64,000 bases of DNA from Phycisphaerae bacterium (lineage in GTDB: Bacteria; Planctomycetota; Phycisphaerae; UBA1845; Fen-1342), in contig JANQNU010000076.1 of NCBI GenBank assembly GCA_028279405.1, positions 1-64,000 on the forward strand, written 5' to 3'. This document shows, piece by piece, positions 43,040-52,754 of this stretch; within the stretch, counting starts at the first letter, position 1; every line of letters starts with the position of its first letter. The notes beneath the pieces are model-generated. The model saw only the letters and a list, made by a program, of their open reading frames with translations, did no database searches and was not told where the DNA came from. Both the position numbers and the translations under genes were made by a program.

Positions 43040-45289
43040 GTGGGTTCTGTTCGTGGTTATCGGCACCGCCATAGGGAATTTCAGCGGATGTTTCGTCGCC
43101 GACTCTGGTGGTTCACGATCGGGCTTGCCGGGCTCGCAATCGTCATTGCGGTCCGACTGGTCGAGTTGCAGGTCGCGCACGCTGGCCAGTACGAGGCGTT
43201 GGCGGCCCGTCTGACGCTACGGCCGATACGATACTTGCGTCCGCCGCGCGGTCGCATACTGGATCGGTCCGGCCGCGAACTGCTTAGCGATCAACCCTCG
43301 GCGGACATCACCGTCCATTACGGAGTACTCGCGGGGGACGCAGACTATGTGCGGCGCGTGGCCCGTCAGCTTCGACGGCAGGGTTCACTCGCGGCGTCAC
43401 TCTCGACGGACGAAGCCGCGGCCCAGGTCTACCATGAGATCGACAACTTACGACAGCGACTCGCGACACTGACCGGGCGGCCCCTGGCGGAGTTGGTGGA
43501 GCGCAGCCGACAGATTCAGGAGCGGGTGCAACGGATCAAGCGCATCGTGCAGGCCCGGACGCCGACGATCAACGCGATCCAGGAAGAGAACATGTGGCAC
43601 CCGCTGCTCGAAGACGTCGACGAAGAAGTCGCGCTGGCCGTGCGGCTGGAGATGGGCCGCTTTCCGTGGATTCGTGTCCAGCCCGGTTCGACGCGCGTGG
43701 CGCAGAATGCCGACTCCATGGCGCATCTGCTCGGACGACTCGGCGCCGCAAGCGAACAGCACCTCGACCAGGATCCACTCAAGGATGACGAGCTTCACCG
43801 ACTGATGCCCCAGGACCAGGTCGGGATCAGCGGCGTCGAACGACTCTGCGAACTGACGTTGCGCGGGACGCGCGGCAAGGTCGTCGAGGATTTCGACCGC
43901 GATGTCATCGAACGGCTGGAGCCGCGTGCCGGCGAGAACGTCGTCCTGACGATCGAGCTCGATCTGCAAGAGCAGATTCTCGGGCTGCTCGAGAAGGCCG
44001 TCAGCGCATGCCCGCACCCGAGCGGCGCCGCGGCGGTGGTCATCGACGTCGAAACGCGCGAAATCCTGGCCCTGGTCAGCTATCCTACGTACCGCTACGA
44101 CGAGTATCGCGCACGGTATTCGGAGCTGGTCCGCGACAAGCAACGAATGCCGACGATGCCGCGCGCGTTCCGTGCCATCTATCCGCCAGGCTCGACGTGC
44201 AAAGCGATCGCGGCCTGCGGCGCGCTGAGCGACGGTGTCGTCTCGGCCGGAACGCGCTTTCATTGCCGTGGGGCGCTCGATCCCGTCCGGCAACCCAACG
44301 CGTTCCGCTGTTGGATCTACAACACGTACCGCACCACGCATGACGCGACACACGAACCTCGTGGACAGCGCGCGGAAGACGCAATCCGCAACTCGTGCAA
44401 CATCTATTTCTACAAGGTGGGCGGCCTGCTCGGCCCCGAACGACTATGCCACTGGTTCGACCGCTTCGGCCTGGGGCGCGATCAGGGAAGCGGGCTCAAC
44501 GAGTCGAACGGTATCAATCCGACCCCGGAATGGATGGCGCAGCGCAGTCGGCGCTATCAAGGGGGTAGCGCCTGGAACTTCGCGATCGGGCAGGGCGAGG
44601 TCAGCGCGACACCGCTACAAGTCGCTAATGTCTCCGCGACGATCGCGAGCGGCGTCTGGCGGCCAGTACGGCTCGCGCGGACGACTGACGGCCACTGGCT
44701 CTCGGATGACATCACTCCGGGAACCCCGCTCTCCGACGGCGCCCTCCGACCGATCCGCACCGGAATGTGGCGGGTTGTCAACGAGCGCGGCGGAACCGCT
44801 CACGGCCATGCTACGTTGAGCAAGGATGCGGGACCGTGGGTGCTATGTGGCAAGACGGGCTCGGCGCAGTCGTCGGCACGTGTGATCCGCAAGCGGTATG
44901 TATGTGAGTGGCCGGACGGTCGGCGGGAGGACGTGATCGCCGGGAGCGCACGAGAAGCCCTGGCCACCTTCGAGGAACCACGTCCGCGGATCATCAAGGA
45001 CTATATCGTCGAGCTGTTTCCAAGCTTGCACGAAGGCGAACGCCGACCGGCCCATGCCTGGTTCATGGGCTACACCCAGTCGCGAAGTACGAAGCCGGGC
45101 ACCCGACCGAGCGGTCGTTCATATGCCATCAGCGTACTGATCGAGTACGGTGATAGCGGCGGGCGCGTCGCAGGACCGGTCGCAAGACAGATCGCCGAAC
45201 TGCTGGTGAAGCGTGACCCGCAGGAGAGCACAGACCGCATTTTTGGGAGCACAGCCGGACTGCATGTCATCCGTCAGCCACATGACTGA
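43040..45289 (+). CDS. mrdA: Penicillin-binding protein 2, peptidoglycan transpeptidase
   Basis: A 749-residue class B penicillin-binding protein. One N-terminal helix (about 24-43), a dimerisation-like region (RPPRGRILDRSGRELLSD) and a transpeptidase domain with Ser385-x-x-Lys388 (PPGSTCKA), Ser452-Cys453-Asn454 and Lys605-Thr606-Gly607. It cross-links peptidoglycan in lateral wall growth. It carries about 120 extra residues of helical linker (about 115-200) compared with E. coli PBP2. GTG 43040 is the first start in frame; ATG 43088 with AGGGAA upstream is an alternative. It overlaps rodA by eight bases. Planctomycetes were once thought to lack peptidoglycan; this gene, rodA and dapF show the organism has the machinery. 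Confidence 0.92.
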   Translation: MGSVRGYRHRHREFQRMFRRRLWWFTIGLAGLAIVIAVRLVELQVAHAGQYEALAARLTLRPIRYLRPPRGRILDRSGRELLSDQPSADITVHYGVLAGDADYVRRVARQLRRQGSLAASLSTDEAAAQVYHEIDNLRQRLATLTGRPLAELVERSRQIQERVQRIKRIVQARTPTINAIQEENMWHPLLEDVDEEVALAVRLEMGRFPWIRVQPGSTRVAQNADSMAHLLGRLGAASEQHLDQDPLKDDELHRLMPQDQVGISGVERLCELTLRGTRGKVVEDFDRDVIERLEPRAGENVVLTIELDLQEQILGLLEKAVSACPHPSGAAAVVIDVETREILALVSYPTYRYDEYRARYSELVRDKQRMPTMPRAFRAIYPPGSTCKAIAACGALSDGVVSAGTRFHCRGALDPVRQPNAFRCWIYNTYRTTHDATHEPRGQRAEDAIRNSCNIYFYKVGGLLGPERLCHWFDRFGLGRDQGSGLNESNGINPTPEWMAQRSRRYQGGSAWNFAIGQGEVSATPLQVANVSATIASGVWRPVRLARTTDGHWLSDDITPGTPLSDGALRPIRTGMWRVVNERGGTAHGHATLSKDAGPWVLCGKTGSAQSSARVIRKRYVCEWPDGRREDVIAGSAREALATFEEPRPRIIKDYIVELFPSLHEGERRPAHAWFMGYTQSRSTKPGTRPSGRSYAISVLIEYGDSGGRVAGPVARQIAELLVKRDPQESTDRIFGSTAGLHVIRQPHD

Positions 45290-46583
45290 CTCGTTTTCAC
45301 CTGCCAACCAGCGATCGCAACTGCGTCGGCGGGAGGAGACGGTCTTGCACCTGACGCGGCTCGGCTGGAGTATCGCGGTGCCGGTGCTGCTGCTCTGCGC
45401 AGTCGGCCTGGCTTGTATTCGCGCCACCGACCGCACGGCGGCCCGCGAGGCGGCTGCCGCCAGTGAGGCTGCCAACCCTGCCGCGCCACTGGTCGAACGC
45501 AACTGGGCCCAGGATGCCTACGCGATGATCGGCCCGTTGACGATCAAACAATTGATGTTCCTCGCAACGGGCCTCGGGCTGATGGGGCTGACGATGCTGC
45601 CGCACTACGACCGCATCGGCAAGTACAGCTACTGGGTGTACTGGCTGATCATCGGCCTGCTCGCATTGCTGGTCCTCGACCGCTACATCGACATTCCGGA
45701 CGCGATCGTCCGGGTTCGGCGAAACACACGGCGCTGGATCACCCTGGGCGGCGCGTTCGGTATCCAACCGTCAGAGCTCATGAAGCCGGCGCTGATCCTG
45801 GCGCTGGCGCGCTACCTGCGCTACCGCGATTCCTATCGGCGCTGGGTCGGACTGATCCCGCCGTTCCTCTTCACGCTCTTGCCGATGCTGCTGATCCTCA
45901 AACAACCCGATCTCGGCACGCTGCTGATGCTCCTGCCCGTTTTGTTCATCATGCTCTTCGTCGCGGGGGCGCGGATCCGACACCTGGCAACGATCGTGCT
46001 GCTCGGCATCGCGACCGTGCCGGCATTCTATTTCCTGGGAATGAAGGACTATCAGAAAGAACGGATCATGGTCGTCTTCCGGCAAAACTCGGACGACGAG
46101 CACTGGCACATGGGTAAAGGCTATCAACTCCGACAATCGAAGATCGCCTTGGCCACCGGCGGAATCTGGGGGCAAGGCTATGGTCAGGGCCCGTTTCTCG
46201 AAACACGCTCCCCCCTGCTCCCCGAAGAACACAACGACTTCATCTTCGCCATCATCGGACACCAGTTCGGGCTGGCGGGATGCCTGCTGCTGATCCTGAT
46301 GTACGGCATCATCGTCGTCTGCGGGATCGAGATCGCCACGCTGACCAACGACCCCTTCGGCCGGCTGCTGGCCATCGGCGTCATCGTCATGATCGTGATG
46401 CAGGCACTCCTCAACATCTGCATGACGATCGGGCTGGCACCCATCACCGGTATGACCCTACCGTTCGTCAGCGCCGGCGGCAGCAGCCTGTGGGCGAACT
46501 TCATCGCGCTCGGACTGCTGCTCAACGTCGCCAAACGCCGACCATTGCTGATCGCGAAGACGCCGTTCGAACACGACGACTAG
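45282..46583 (+). CDS. rodA: RodA/FtsW-family peptidoglycan glycosyltransferase
   Basis: A 433-residue SEDS polymerase with about ten helices that joins lipid II into glycan chains. Typical motifs are GGAFGIQPSELMKPALI (catalytic region), HNDFIFAIIGHQFGLAG and the C-terminal PFVSAGGSSLWANFIALG. Its place directly after mrdA, with an eight-base overlap, argues for RodA (elongation) rather than FtsW (division). An in-frame ATG at 45264 is an alternative start. Hydrophilic N-terminal 20 residues precede helix 1. No mreB/C/D lies nearby. Confidence 0.92.
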   Translation: MTDSFSPANQRSQLRRREETVLHLTRLGWSIAVPVLLLCAVGLACIRATDRTAAREAAAASEAANPAAPLVERNWAQDAYAMIGPLTIKQLMFLATGLGLMGLTMLPHYDRIGKYSYWVYWLIIGLLALLVLDRYIDIPDAIVRVRRNTRRWITLGGAFGIQPSELMKPALILALARYLRYRDSYRRWVGLIPPFLFTLLPMLLILKQPDLGTLLMLLPVLFIMLFVAGARIRHLATIVLLGIATVPAFYFLGMKDYQKERIMVVFRQNSDDEHWHMGKGYQLRQSKIALATGGIWGQGYGQGPFLETRSPLLPEEHNDFIFAIIGHQFGLAGCLLLILMYGIIVVCGIEIATLTNDPFGRLLAIGVIVMIVMQALLNICMTIGLAPITGMTLPFVSAGGSSLWANFIALGLLLNVAKRRPLLIAKTPFEHDD

Positions 46584-46603
46584 GCCGAAGACGTGTCTGG
46601 ACA

Positions 46604-46625
46604 CCCTTCGCTCGCAAGCGAGGGG
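46604..46625 (+). terminator. Hairpin after rodA
   Basis: CCCTTCGCT-CGCA-AGCGAGGGG, a near-perfect 9-base stem 20 bases after the rodA stop; a small inverted repeat GTGTC-TG-GACAC comes just before it. No T-run. Confidence 0.5.
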
Positions 46626-46630
46626 TCAAT

Positions 46631-46649
46631 GGCGGGCGAGACGCCCGCC
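46631..46649. repeat. Intergenic palindromic element, perfect core copy 3
   Basis: The same 19 bases in the same orientation as at 1078, 24428 and 60723, right after the rodA hairpin and followed directly by the tandem array at 46650. Confidence 0.85.
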
Positions 46650-46716
46650 CCACCCAGCGAGACGCCGCCCCACCCAACGAGACGCCGCCCCACTCAACGA
46701 GACGTCCGTACCACCC
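46650..46716. repeat. Short 20-base tandem array attached to the palindromic element
   Basis: Three units of about 20 bases: CCACCCAGCGAGACGCCGCC, CCACCCAACGAGACGCCGCC, CCACTCAACGAGACGTCCGT, then CCACCC. The right flank of the palindrome (CCACCC) and the GAGACG of its loop recur in each unit, so the array looks copied from the element itself. Confidence 0.75.
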
Positions 46717-46746
46717 TGTGTTTGATGGACGTCGGCCTCTTCGAGA

Positions 46747-47352
46747 TTACTCGAACAAGGAATGGGGCGTACCAAATGCGTCGCCGAATACCAGCGCGTT
46801 CAGAGGCTTGCGCGTTCGCTCAGCGGCGTCGCGCTCGCGGTATCCCTCTGCAAGACGTGAATCGCCGGCCGATTCATATCCAATCGCGAAGGCGGTCGTC
46901 ACCTGAGCGTCGTCGGGCACGTTGTATGTGGCCGCTGCCTTCTCCGGCTCGATACCGGCCATCTGATGGACGGACAGGCCCCGCGCCGTCGCCTCCATCG
47001 TCAACTGGGCCACTGCCAGGCCGAGGTCATGGGGCGCGACGCGGTTGTCGTTTCCGTTCCGTGCGAACGTTTTCTGATAGACGCCCAGCGCCAGCACCGG
47101 CGCCAGTCTGGCCCATGCCTGATTCGGTTCGACCAGGCACCCGAGGAGGCGCTCGAACGCCGCGGGGTCATCACGGGTCGCGATGATGAATCGCCAGGGC
47201 TGTTCGTTGTATGAAGACGCAGCCCAGCGAGCCGCTTCGAACAGCGAACGGAGATCTTCTGCTGAGACTGGCCGGTCGGCAAAACCGTAGGGGCTCCAGC
47301 GCCGCACGATCAAGTCGTGAATCGGATGGTCCGGCTTGGCGTGCCTGCTCAT
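46747..47352 (-). CDS. Nitroreductase-family flavoprotein
   Basis: A 201-residue FMN-dependent nitroreductase-family protein that probably reduces quinones, nitro groups or similar acceptors with NAD(P)H. Family signatures are VRRWSPYGFADRPVS (about 16-30), ARWAASSYNEQPWRFIIA (about 42-59) and DLGLAVAQLTMEATARGLSVHQMAG (FMN-phosphate region). AAGGA precedes ATG 47352; the frame extends to 47436 without a ribosome site. It follows the MacB-type permease on the same strand with a gap of 91 bases. Confidence 0.9.
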   Translation of the reverse strand: MSRHAKPDHPIHDLIVRRWSPYGFADRPVSAEDLRSLFEAARWAASSYNEQPWRFIIATRDDPAAFERLLGCLVEPNQAWARLAPVLALGVYQKTFARNGNDNRVAPHDLGLAVAQLTMEATARGLSVHQMAGIEPEKAAATYNVPDDAQVTTAFAIGYESAGDSRLAEGYRERDAAERTRKPLNALVFGDAFGTPHSLFE

Positions 47353-47443
47353 GAATGTCCTTTCGTGGATATCGTTGTACCGGATTGTAACCAGGATCGA
47401 TCGCGGGGCCTTCGGGCCCGCCGGGCCCGACTTCAAGCCGCCG

Positions 47444-48651
<1,208 letters not shown>

Positions 48652-48655
<4 letters not shown>

Positions 48656-49389
48656 GACGCGAGCACCGCCTCCCGCGACGCATCGGCCGCACCCTTGTCG
48701 GCCGTCGGCTCGTCAGTAACGATCAGGCCGTCCTTGAAGACGATGTGCCGGGCAGCGTACGCCGCGATCTCGGACTCGTGCGTCACAACCACAATGCACA
48801 CCTGCTCGTCGCGATTCAGCGACGTGAAGAGATTCATGATCTCCTGACTGGTGGTCGAGTCCAGATTGCCGGTCGGCTCGTCTGCGAGAATCAACGGGGC
48901 GCGCGTGACCAACGCCCGGGCCACCGCGACGCGCTGCTGCTGGCCGCCGGAGAGTTGGTTCGAATGGTGGTGCAATCGGTCGGCGAGCCCGACGCGCTCC
49001 AGCATCTCGGTCGCGCGCCGTCGTCGCTCGCGGCGCCCAACGCCTTGATAGGTCAAGGGCAGCGCGACGTTGTCGACGATCGAGGTTCGCGACAACAGGT
49101 TGAAGCTCTGGAAGACGAACCCGATCCGGCGATTCCGCAACGCGGCAAGCTCCCTGCGATTGAGCCGTCCCACATCGCGGCGCTCGAGGTGATACGTACC
49201 GCTGGTCAGCCGATCGAGGCAGCCGAGCAGATGCATGAACGTCGACTTGCCCGAGCCGCTTGCCCCCGTGATCGCCACGAACTCGCCGCGGTCGATTCGG
49301 CATGACACGCCGCGAACGGCGCGAACCGCTACCGAGCCCGTCTCATACGTCTTGTGAGCATCGCGAATGTCGACGAGCGCGTCCGTCAT
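48652..49389 (-). CDS. MacB/LolD-type ABC transporter ATP-binding protein
   Basis: A 245-residue ATPase of the MacB/LolD/FtsE group. Walker A is GASGSGKST (42-50), the Q-loop is [12 protein letters not shown], the signature is [15 protein letters not shown] and Walker B is [12 protein letters not shown]. The D-loop and switch His (VVVTHESEI) are present. A short C-terminal extension ([17 protein letters not shown]) is not in the core family. It is translationally coupled to the permease. The adaptor gene lies 100 bases upstream. Transported substance unknown; could be a peptide, macrolide-like compound or lipoprotein. Confidence 0.93.
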
Positions 49390-49489
49390 GAACTCCGATC
49401 ACTTTCCGGTCCGGATACCGCCGCAACCAATGCTCGCGCGCCGCGCCGGTGAATTGGCTGATTGTCAAACGAGAGCGCCCTGCCCGCGA

Positions 49490-50674
49490 TCAGAACATGC
49501 GTCGGCGGGTCGACTGGGCGCGAAGTTGCGTATAGTCCCAGTCGGTTGCGATCCGGTCACCTTCCCGCAACTCCGCGCTCTCGATCGCGGTGCGCGAGCC
49601 GTCGGTCAGCCCGAGGGTGACCATCACCTCGACGAGCTGATCGTTGACGACCTTGAAGACACGGGGCTGCTTCTTGCCGGCGCCCCGTGCGGGCCGCCAG
49701 TTGATGACCCGCTTGGGCTGCTTCTCCGGATCGAACCGCAGGGCCGAGTTCGCCACGTTCAACGCACTGTCGGCCTTCGCAACCTCGAACCGAATCGATG
49801 CGGTCATGCCGGGTCGCAACAGCAACTCGGGATTCTCCACTTCGATCAACGTCTGATAGGTGACGATGTTGTCGACCACGGTTTCCGCAAATCGCACCTG
49901 CGTGACAACGCCACGGAACTTGCGGTTCGGATAGGCGTCGACGCGAAACTCGGCCGGCATTCCCTCTCGAATACGCCCAATATCAGTCTCGCTGACCGCT
50001 GCGTTGATCCGCATCCGGGCCAGGTCGTTCGCGATGGTAAAAAGCGTCGGAGCTGACAACGAGGCGGCCACCGTCTGGCCGGCATCAACGTCGCGCGAGA
50101 TGACCACCCCATCGATCGGCGAGTGGATCCGGGTCTTGCTCAACTCGATCTGGGCGGCCCTCAACTGCGCCCGCTCGGCCTCCACCTGGGCCTCGGCGGC
50201 ATGTTGAGAAGCAATCGCTGCCTGCTCCGCGATGCGAGCGCTCTCCACCTCGAACTGCGACGAGGCGTTTCGTTTCATCGCATTCTCGATCCGCGTGCGT
50301 TGCAGCCGAGCCTCCGCGACCCGAGCTTCGGCCTCCTCCACCCGCGCCAGCGCCACGTTCAACGCCGCCTGACGCTGCGCGACTGCGGCCTTCAACCGGT
50401 CCTGATCAAGCTCGGCGAGCAGGTCGTTTTCCTTGACCTCGTCGTTGAAATCCGAGTACCAGCGCATCACCGTGCCGCTGACCTGCGACCCGACAACCAC
50501 CTTGACCAGCGGCTCGACCGTTCCCGTGGCCATCACGGTGGCCACCAAATTGCCACGCTGCACCAAGCCCGTGACGTACGCTGGCCCGCCCTCTTCTCGA
50601 GGCCAGTGTTGATAGCCGTAGTAGGCCCCGCCGCTGAGCGCTGCGAGGAAAATCACCGCGAGGGTGGTACGCAT
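49490..50674 (-). CDS. MacA/HlyD-type periplasmic adaptor protein
   Basis: A 394-residue membrane-fusion protein. One N-terminal helix anchors it in the inner membrane (about 4-20). Barrel and lipoyl halves (VTGLVQRGNLVATVMATGTV, and SPIDGVVISRDVDAGQTV) flank a long coiled-coil hairpin (about 80-190, rich in EAEARVAEARLQ-type heptads). A C-terminal MacA-like domain follows (RVFKVVNDQLVEVMVTLGL). It links the inner-membrane permease with an outer-membrane channel; no TolC-like gene is in the window. GGGAG precedes the ATG by about ten bases. Confidence 0.9.
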   Translation of the reverse strand: MRTTLAVIFLAALSGGAYYGYQHWPREEGGPAYVTGLVQRGNLVATVMATGTVEPLVKVVVGSQVSGTVMRWYSDFNDEVKENDLLAELDQDRLKAAVAQRQAALNVALARVEEAEARVAEARLQRTRIENAMKRNASSQFEVESARIAEQAAIASQHAAEAQVEAERAQLRAAQIELSKTRIHSPIDGVVISRDVDAGQTVAASLSAPTLFTIANDLARMRINAAVSETDIGRIREGMPAEFRVDAYPNRKFRGVVTQVRFAETVVDNIVTYQTLIEVENPELLLRPGMTASIRFEVAKADSALNVANSALRFDPEKQPKRVINWRPARGAGKKQPRVFKVVNDQLVEVMVTLGLTDGSRTAIESAELREGDRIATDWDYTQLRAQSTRRRMF

Positions 50675-50893
50675 GGTGTTGGCTCCCGGTCGGAGATACC
50701 CGTATCACGATAGACGGCCGATCGGTGTCGAGGCTGTCGAAATCCGATGGCGCGGCCTGATTTGGCCGCACAAGGCAGCGGCCCGGCCAGACAGGACCCT
50801 GTTCCGATGGTAGCAGCCCACGCCGTAATCGCCAAACGGAAACAGGCCGGCGCAGCCGCGAGATACGGTGTCCGAAATGCGTCCGCATGCCAA

Positions 50894-52402
50894 TCAATCC
50901 CGCAGGTCGGTCGCGGGCTCGTTGGCCAAAAGGACGGCCGGACTGCCGTTCGACTCCGGATGAACGACGTCAGGCCCGGGTCTCGGCGGCTCGTTGACCG
51001 GGAAGCCGCGCGGGCCGCTGTCGAGCAGCCGAATGTTCTCCCACGCACCGCGCTGGAATCGCAAGTACAGAAAGGCGCCCAGACCAAAAATCGAAGCGGT
51101 CATTGCCAGCCAGGGGCCGTGCAGCCCCCACTGCGGGACGAAGCGCGCCAGCATCCAGGCGCACCCGATCTGGACGGTCCAGGTGATGATCGCGGTCACG
51201 ACGGCCGGTACACGCGTATCCCCGGCTCCGCGCAACGCGTTGACGTAAACGATGCTGACCGCGTCCGGGAGTTGGAACAGCGCCACCCACAACATCGCGA
51301 TCGCAGCGAACGCGAGCACCTCCGGATCGGACGTAAACAGGCTCGGCAGCGTGCTGCGGGTCAACAGGAACACCAAGCCGATCAAGGCCATGTATCCGCC
51401 CGCGAGCCGGAACGCGACGCGGGCGCGCAGCCGGGCCAGATCCGGGCGCCCGCGACCGATCGCGAACCCCACCTGCGAACTGAGGGCGATACCGATCCCG
51501 ATCGCCGGCATGAATCCGACGTGCATGATCTGGACGGCGATATTGCTCGCGGCCATGACGTGCTCGTCCCCGAGCTGCGGAACGATGACGTTCAGAAAGG
51601 CCCAGAACGCCCCGATCTCGATCAGCCAATGAATGGACATCGGCCCCCCGACCCGCGCGATCTCGAGCGTCTTGCGATAGTCGAAGGCGAACGCCGAGCG
51701 GGTCCGGTAGCGCGACTCCATCTTCGCCGGCAGCACGGCGGCGAACATGATCACAGCGCGCACGCTCCAGGCCAGGACGGTCGACACCGCGGCCCCCGCG
51801 ATCCCCATCTCGGGAGCGCCCAGCTTGCCGAAGATCAGCAGCCAGTTGCCCACGAAGTTGACGGCCAACGAGACGATCACGGCCAGCAGCGGAACGAGCG
51901 GTCGCTGCAGCCCATTGAAGAAGCCCTGGAGCCCGGCACAGAGTATCGCCGGCCCCATCATCCACAAGGCAATCCGCACATAGTCGACCTGCATCGCCGT
52001 GACGGACTGGGGGCAGCCGACCCAATTGCAGATTCCGCCGAACCATATCCCGGCGGTCAGTGTAAAAGGGGCGGCCAACGCGCAGAAAAAGATCGCGATG
52101 TAGAGGGTCTGCCAGAGATAGGAGCCGGCGCGATGCGGTTCGTTACGGCCGTCGGCCTGGGAAACGAACGTCTGAACGCTTTGGGCCATACCGAGGCCGA
52201 GGCAACTGGCGGCGAAGACGAAGATGGTCGCCGGCGAAATCGCCGCCTGCGCATCGGTCCCGAGCCGCGAGACCATGACGAAGTCGATGAAGGTCATCGC
52301 CAGGCGCGAGAGCGTCATCCCGATAATCGGACCGGCCAGCTTGAGTAGCTCGGCCGTCGGGCGCGCCGGGAGATCCTGGATGGTAGTGGCAGACGTTTTC
52401 AT
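50894..52402 (-). CDS. MATE-family efflux transporter
   Basis: A 502-residue membrane protein with 12 predicted helices in two matching halves, as in MATE drug/sodium antiporters: ELLKLAGPIIGMTLSRLAMTF in the first and RVGGPMSIHWLIEIGAFWAF in the second. Further family features are NGLQRPLVPLLAVIVSLAVN and NALRGAGDTRVP. It has a polar C-terminal tail of about 45 residues. ATG 52402 starts the first hydrophilic segment; a longer frame to 52510 looks unlike the family. It is upstream of the MacAB-like genes on the same strand but separated from them by 219 bases. Confidence 0.9.
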   Translation of the reverse strand: MKTSATTIQDLPARPTAELLKLAGPIIGMTLSRLAMTFIDFVMVSRLGTDAQAAISPATIFVFAASCLGLGMAQSVQTFVSQADGRNEPHRAGSYLWQTLYIAIFFCALAAPFTLTAGIWFGGICNWVGCPQSVTAMQVDYVRIALWMMGPAILCAGLQGFFNGLQRPLVPLLAVIVSLAVNFVGNWLLIFGKLGAPEMGIAGAAVSTVLAWSVRAVIMFAAVLPAKMESRYRTRSAFAFDYRKTLEIARVGGPMSIHWLIEIGAFWAFLNVIVPQLGDEHVMAASNIAVQIMHVGFMPAIGIGIALSSQVGFAIGRGRPDLARLRARVAFRLAGGYMALIGLVFLLTRSTLPSLFTSDPEVLAFAAIAMLWVALFQLPDAVSIVYVNALRGAGDTRVPAVVTAIITWTVQIGCAWMLARFVPQWGLHGPWLAMTASIFGLGAFLYLRFQRGAWENIRLLDSGPRGFPVNEPPRPGPDVVHPESNGSPAVLLANEPATDLRD

Positions 52403-52754
52403 CGATCCGAATGCGTTCCAATGCGTATTCTCAATAATTGGATAGTAGCAGCGGGGTTCTGTCGCGCAGTCCCGCACGAAACCAAGCGACGGCGCGGCTG
52501 CCCGTCGCACGACGAATTCTCAAAAACTCAGGGAGGACGGGCCCCCGCCAGTGCTCCCGCGGATCGACGGCCCGGCATGTGTACCCACGCGCGGACCCAC
52601 CACGCGGAATCGAGTATGATGACGTACCCGGGTCGCGTCAAGATCGCCTGGGTTATAAGAATCGGGGAAAGTTCGCATTTCCACACGACGGGAAGCGGGT
52701 ACCATTTTCGTCTCCCAATCGGGTTCATTCGAGGGACGCACGAGGTCTGAAACG
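52403..52754. other. Divergent intergenic region
   Basis: Lies between the MATE gene (minus) and the 790-residue protein (plus). No gene, repeat or clear promoter was recognised; a TATAAG at 52654-52659 lacks a matching -35 element. A GAGG at 52741 may be the ribosome site of ATG 52755. Confidence 0.5.

Noticed and set aside
50747-52348. 533-codon plus-strand frame
   Set aside because: Antisense to the MATE gene; extremely rich in Arg, Asp, His and Gln, as expected of a shadow frame.
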